From positions 8,031,001 through 8,095,000 of the forward strand of contig NC_135553.1 in assembly GCF_964340395.1 (NCBI RefSeq): DNA of 64,000 nt, written 5' to 3'. Of this stretch, positions 60,771 through 64,000 are shown piece after piece (position 1 is the first letter of the stretch; the number at the start of each line of letters is the position of its first letter). The notes below the pieces were generated by a model, which did no database searches, was not told where the DNA came from, and saw only the letters and a list, made by a program, of their open reading frames with translations. Source of the stretch: Glandiceps talaboti. Taxonomy: Eukaryota > Hemichordata > Enteropneusta > Spengelidae. Both the position numbers and the translations under genes were made by a program.

Positions 60771-61085
60771 TTAGTTCCACGTGACTGGCTCTGAACGAAT
60801 CGCAGAAAAGTATGATCTTACTGTGTCCTGAACAGTTACGTCAATGTAAATCATGTCAAATCTTTTCGCTTTTAAAGTTTTAAATAAATCTGTTTTGAGA
60901 AGGAGGACGTCAAATAAAGTAAACTGCAAAGCCCGGGGAAATTTTACACATGAAAAGGTAACAACTGTCGTTACCACTACGAATATATTTCTCAAGCCAT
61001 TGACGTGGCTCTCACTGGGAAAATCCAATTTCCTAATACCGACACCCAACAGCTTCATTTTTCCTAGTTGATCAAAGTCACTCAT
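60771..61085 (-). CDS. Unrecognised 104-codon open frame
   Basis: ATG-started frame encoding 104 residues with a hydrophobic middle (NIFVVVTTVVTF). The composition is less biased than neighbouring AT-rich frames, but the opposite strand is also open over much of it. No family is recognised and no neighbouring exon is evident. Probably chance; listed because it is one of the few long frames in the last 10 kb. Confidence 0.12.
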   Translation of the reverse strand: MSDFDQLGKMKLLGVGIRKLDFPSESHVNGLRNIFVVVTTVVTFSCVKFPRALQFTLFDVLLLKTDLFKTLKAKRFDMIYIDVTVQDTVRSYFSAIRSEPVTWN

Positions 61086-64000
61086 GGAACGAAACGCCCT
61101 CTTTAGTTTCAATACCTTTGCTTGCAGCTCAATATATGCATATCACGCTACGTTTACAAAAAAAGTACACTCGCCTTTCCAGCGTAGAGTTCAAAGCTAA
61201 GTCAGTATGTGACGGACGACTTGACTTGTCCTAGGGCGTCAAGTCCAGGACAGTTGGGAAATGCCACCGAAATCAGCTGACGTATGCTTTTAGTGAATGT
61301 AAAGATAGAATGCATGTACTATTAAGATGAGTTCAAATCTACTTTCGATTAGCCCCTAGCATCACATTCACATGAGCATTCCACCATATAATGTCTAAGG
61401 AATCATTTGATTACCAATTGTTAGAGTGACGTCTTTCGTATTTGCCAGAGAAGTCTTACTACGTTTCTCGTTTTTTTTTACGTTTTAAACACATTGCAAA
61501 TTTGCACATCAAACGCCGAACAATATTCGGATTAGTTTACCTACAGGTATTCGATAAACCTGGCATAGATAAATTATCAACTGTAACGAATGCCACTTTT
61601 AGATGTTTACGCTATCGATCGTCTCATCCTTGCAAAGGCAGCTGTGACAGAATACAAAAACGACTTTGGTTTCCGACCATGCAGATTTGTGCTTTAGCAG
61701 GCCTTTGACAAATAAGAACCGTAAACTCAAACTAGCAAAGAAATGGTTGTCCAAATGTGGAAGAGTTTTGAATATTTCGCAGCTCACATTAATGGCGAGG
61801 AGTGTGCATTAGTCAAAAAAGGCCATCAAATAAACATACACAATGTATTATTTGCGTCTGACGATTTTTCCAACAATTCAATTACCGATGGTCTGTTGCT
61901 GGTTCGGTGACAACTTACAGTCAGTATCCTCTTCACTTGCCGTTAAAACTCAATCGAGTTATGTCGTGAGGAGACGTTTCCGCTCCAATAATCTACCCAC
62001 GCAATAACGCACAAGGTGAACAACATATAATGCTTAAATTATACTAGTGTCCTTCAGAACAATATTTTTCTTGAATTTGTGCTACAGCCAGGTTCTTTTA
62101 ACTGTCCCAATTCAATGTGTGATACAGTCACTGTATGCAGCGATTCGAGAACGCATTGATGTTGTCATGTTGAATATACACAGTTCCCGGTACCTTGTTG
62201 GATAGAAATAACAATATCATTATGTTGAACTGACATAAGGTGAAATAACAATCTTTACTAATATCAACTTTGTCATGCATTTCTCAGTTTTCTACAGTTT
62301 TTGAGTGTTGGCAATAGACACGGTAGTAGGCTTAAATTCAAAGTTTCGATGTTTAAGATCAGACAATCAAAATGTGTTGTGTGCCTGAGGTTTAAAGTAA
62401 TATTATTATGCATATGTTTTCGGACATAGATTGTAGAATTTGATCAATCATTACGGCCTAACACTTTAATTTGCAAAATAGACTGATATTCTGTACGACT
62501 GATATGTTGAATACGTTTATTTAATCATAAAAGGGGTCTTTTATTCCATAAATGCAAAACTGAATCAGAATCAAAGAGAATCCTTGTGGTGCTGACGTGA
62601 AAGCGAGATTATGATCCATCTGCTGAGTAATTCTGATAGATATAGTTTGACATTTGTTAGTGGGGAAGTCATACGAATGAGAGATTTCTTCAAGGGAAGC
62701 ATAATCATCTCTGGCAGTAAGTGTACAGTGAGGTTAAACAATCATAATGCCTTTCAGATTTAATGAAACCGTTAAGTTGCCGAGATAGAGATTACTGTCT
62801 GTCACGTCATCACACGAATATAACGTTAACCAGTTGTTTAGCTGTGATAACGATGAAATCTCGTGACTAAAATTCAATTATCGAAGTGTATTCAGTCATA
62901 TCGGAGTGCAAAACCACATATTTGTCTCAATTATCGTCCAGTCTATAAACCAATATGGAAAGTAAAAAACACAGAAGTGAAAGCAGTTATCTGGAAAATA
63001 ATCCATCTGATACATTTGTTCACAGTTGTGTCACTTGACAATCAACCGATATCCTGATCAATAGCCATCCGACAAATTAACCATCCACGTCTTATAAATG
63101 ACAGAATTTGATTGGTCGATCAGAAAAATTACAAGCTACATGTACATAATGGCACTTGCACCTCCCAACATGTACTGAGAACACGCGTTGATTCATCGAC
63201 TTATTCCCCCAAGTACATGTGCATGCGATTGATTATTTTCTACACGTGAAATCCAGACGAATCACCATTGTTAAGGAAATCATTCGACAATTAATGATGG
63301 TGCTGAATGATGGCAAGTGTTAACACTCAACGCTGAAAGCTTTTACAGTATCATGATAGCTGTTTTCATTAGTCTAACGCCTTGAAATCACTTTTTTAAT
63401 TCCTCTCTAAAAAATCAAAAGTTGCTGTTTAATCAGAATATTTATTCATTTTACACTGTGTAAGCCCACACTGAAATATTTGCGTATTCCTTCGAAATAA
63501 CTATTGCTATATTCAGTACGAATAAAAGCACACGATAGTTCGGTAATTATGAAGTATAAAGCCTTGTTTGGGATAGTACGAAGCTATTGAGCCAGGGCAC
63601 ACTGTCAGGTTGACATACAACCAAGATCTAGGTTGTATAGAAAGTGTAGTCTACCAACATCATTATAATTGAATCAGCCTTTAATTTTTTTCCCTTCGAA
63701 AACACAGCTCAGTTAGTACGGAGACTGTCATTGCAACATTGTATTACTATATGTAATAATATTTTCTACTGTAGTCAAAACAAAAGTTGATATCAAATCT
63801 CCACAACATTGTGGAGTTTGGGTGACTAATTAGTGAACGCATTAGAGTGATGCACTGCAGCTGTAACTTACTTGTCTTATTATTTATTGATAGATGTGAA
63901 AACTGCGTTCAATGATGGTTACACTAAGCGGTATACTCAAAGGGAAAAAAATGATGATTGGTTCAATTATAACGATGTTGCGTAGATTAGACTTTTCATA

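Larger units (their letters stand above)
50461..64000. other. Gene-poor right flank
   Basis: AT-rich DNA with microsatellites, one diverged tandem duplication and the weak coding candidates listed separately. It could be intronic sequence of a gene extending out of the window. No RNA gene is seen. Confidence 0.5.

Overview
The window looks like nuclear DNA of an invertebrate animal, probably a marine deuterostome (hemichordate, amphioxus or echinoderm; I cannot narrow it further). The reasons are spliced genes with GT-AG introns in an AT-rich background, many microsatellites, abundant foldback and MITE-like repeats, a tRNA-derived SINE, a decayed LINE, and gene families (MOXD1, a GST-type carbohydrate sulfotransferase, a galanin/allatostatin-like receptor) that are typical of Bilateria.

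Layout. 2.7-11.2 kb (minus strand) holds a complete 12-exon copper monooxygenase gene of the MOXD1 (DBH-like) family. All exon phases agree and the spliced product is 644 residues with every copper ligand in place. 15.0-33.0 kb (minus strand) holds four small two-span membrane protein genes in a row: 14951-15604, 18405-20302 (two exons), 24680-25297 and 31625-32994 (two exons). Three have PY-type tails (PPxY, LPxY) and two share the string PDEPPPxYE, so they look like a diverged tandem family of NEDD4/WW-binding transmembrane adaptors similar in layout to vertebrate TMEM139/TMEM171/TMEM252. 44.2-47.3 kb (plus strand) is a two-exon Golgi sulfotransferase gene of CHST1/CHST3 type. 49.3-50.5 kb (minus strand) is a rhodopsin-class neuropeptide receptor with an uninterrupted coding region. 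From 50.5 kb to the end I find no secure gene, only weak candidates.

Repeats. The most striking object is a 1,453-bp foldback element at 35550-37002. Its arms are tandem 155-bp units, each made of five 31-bp subunits carrying GAATGACA. Its arms meet with no spacer and 9-bp duplications flank it. A second, 1,090-bp foldback element (40727-41816) has 7-bp target duplications and is interrupted by a nested palindromic MITE and a second insert. Further palindromic MITEs lie at 2271-2484 (with a diverged relative at 40444-40593), 7738-8035, 13223-13367 and 32310-32430. A tRNA-derived SINE and a tRNA-like pseudogene lie near 39.3-39.9 kb, and the 3' end of a non-LTR retrotransposon lies at 29970-31036. 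A 391-nt pure purine run starts about 460 bp upstream of one of the membrane protein genes.

How the genes relate. There is no operon-like logic. The only functional cluster is the membrane protein array. The monooxygenase and the sulfotransferase act in the secretory pathway and the receptor at the cell surface, but nothing in the sequence links them.
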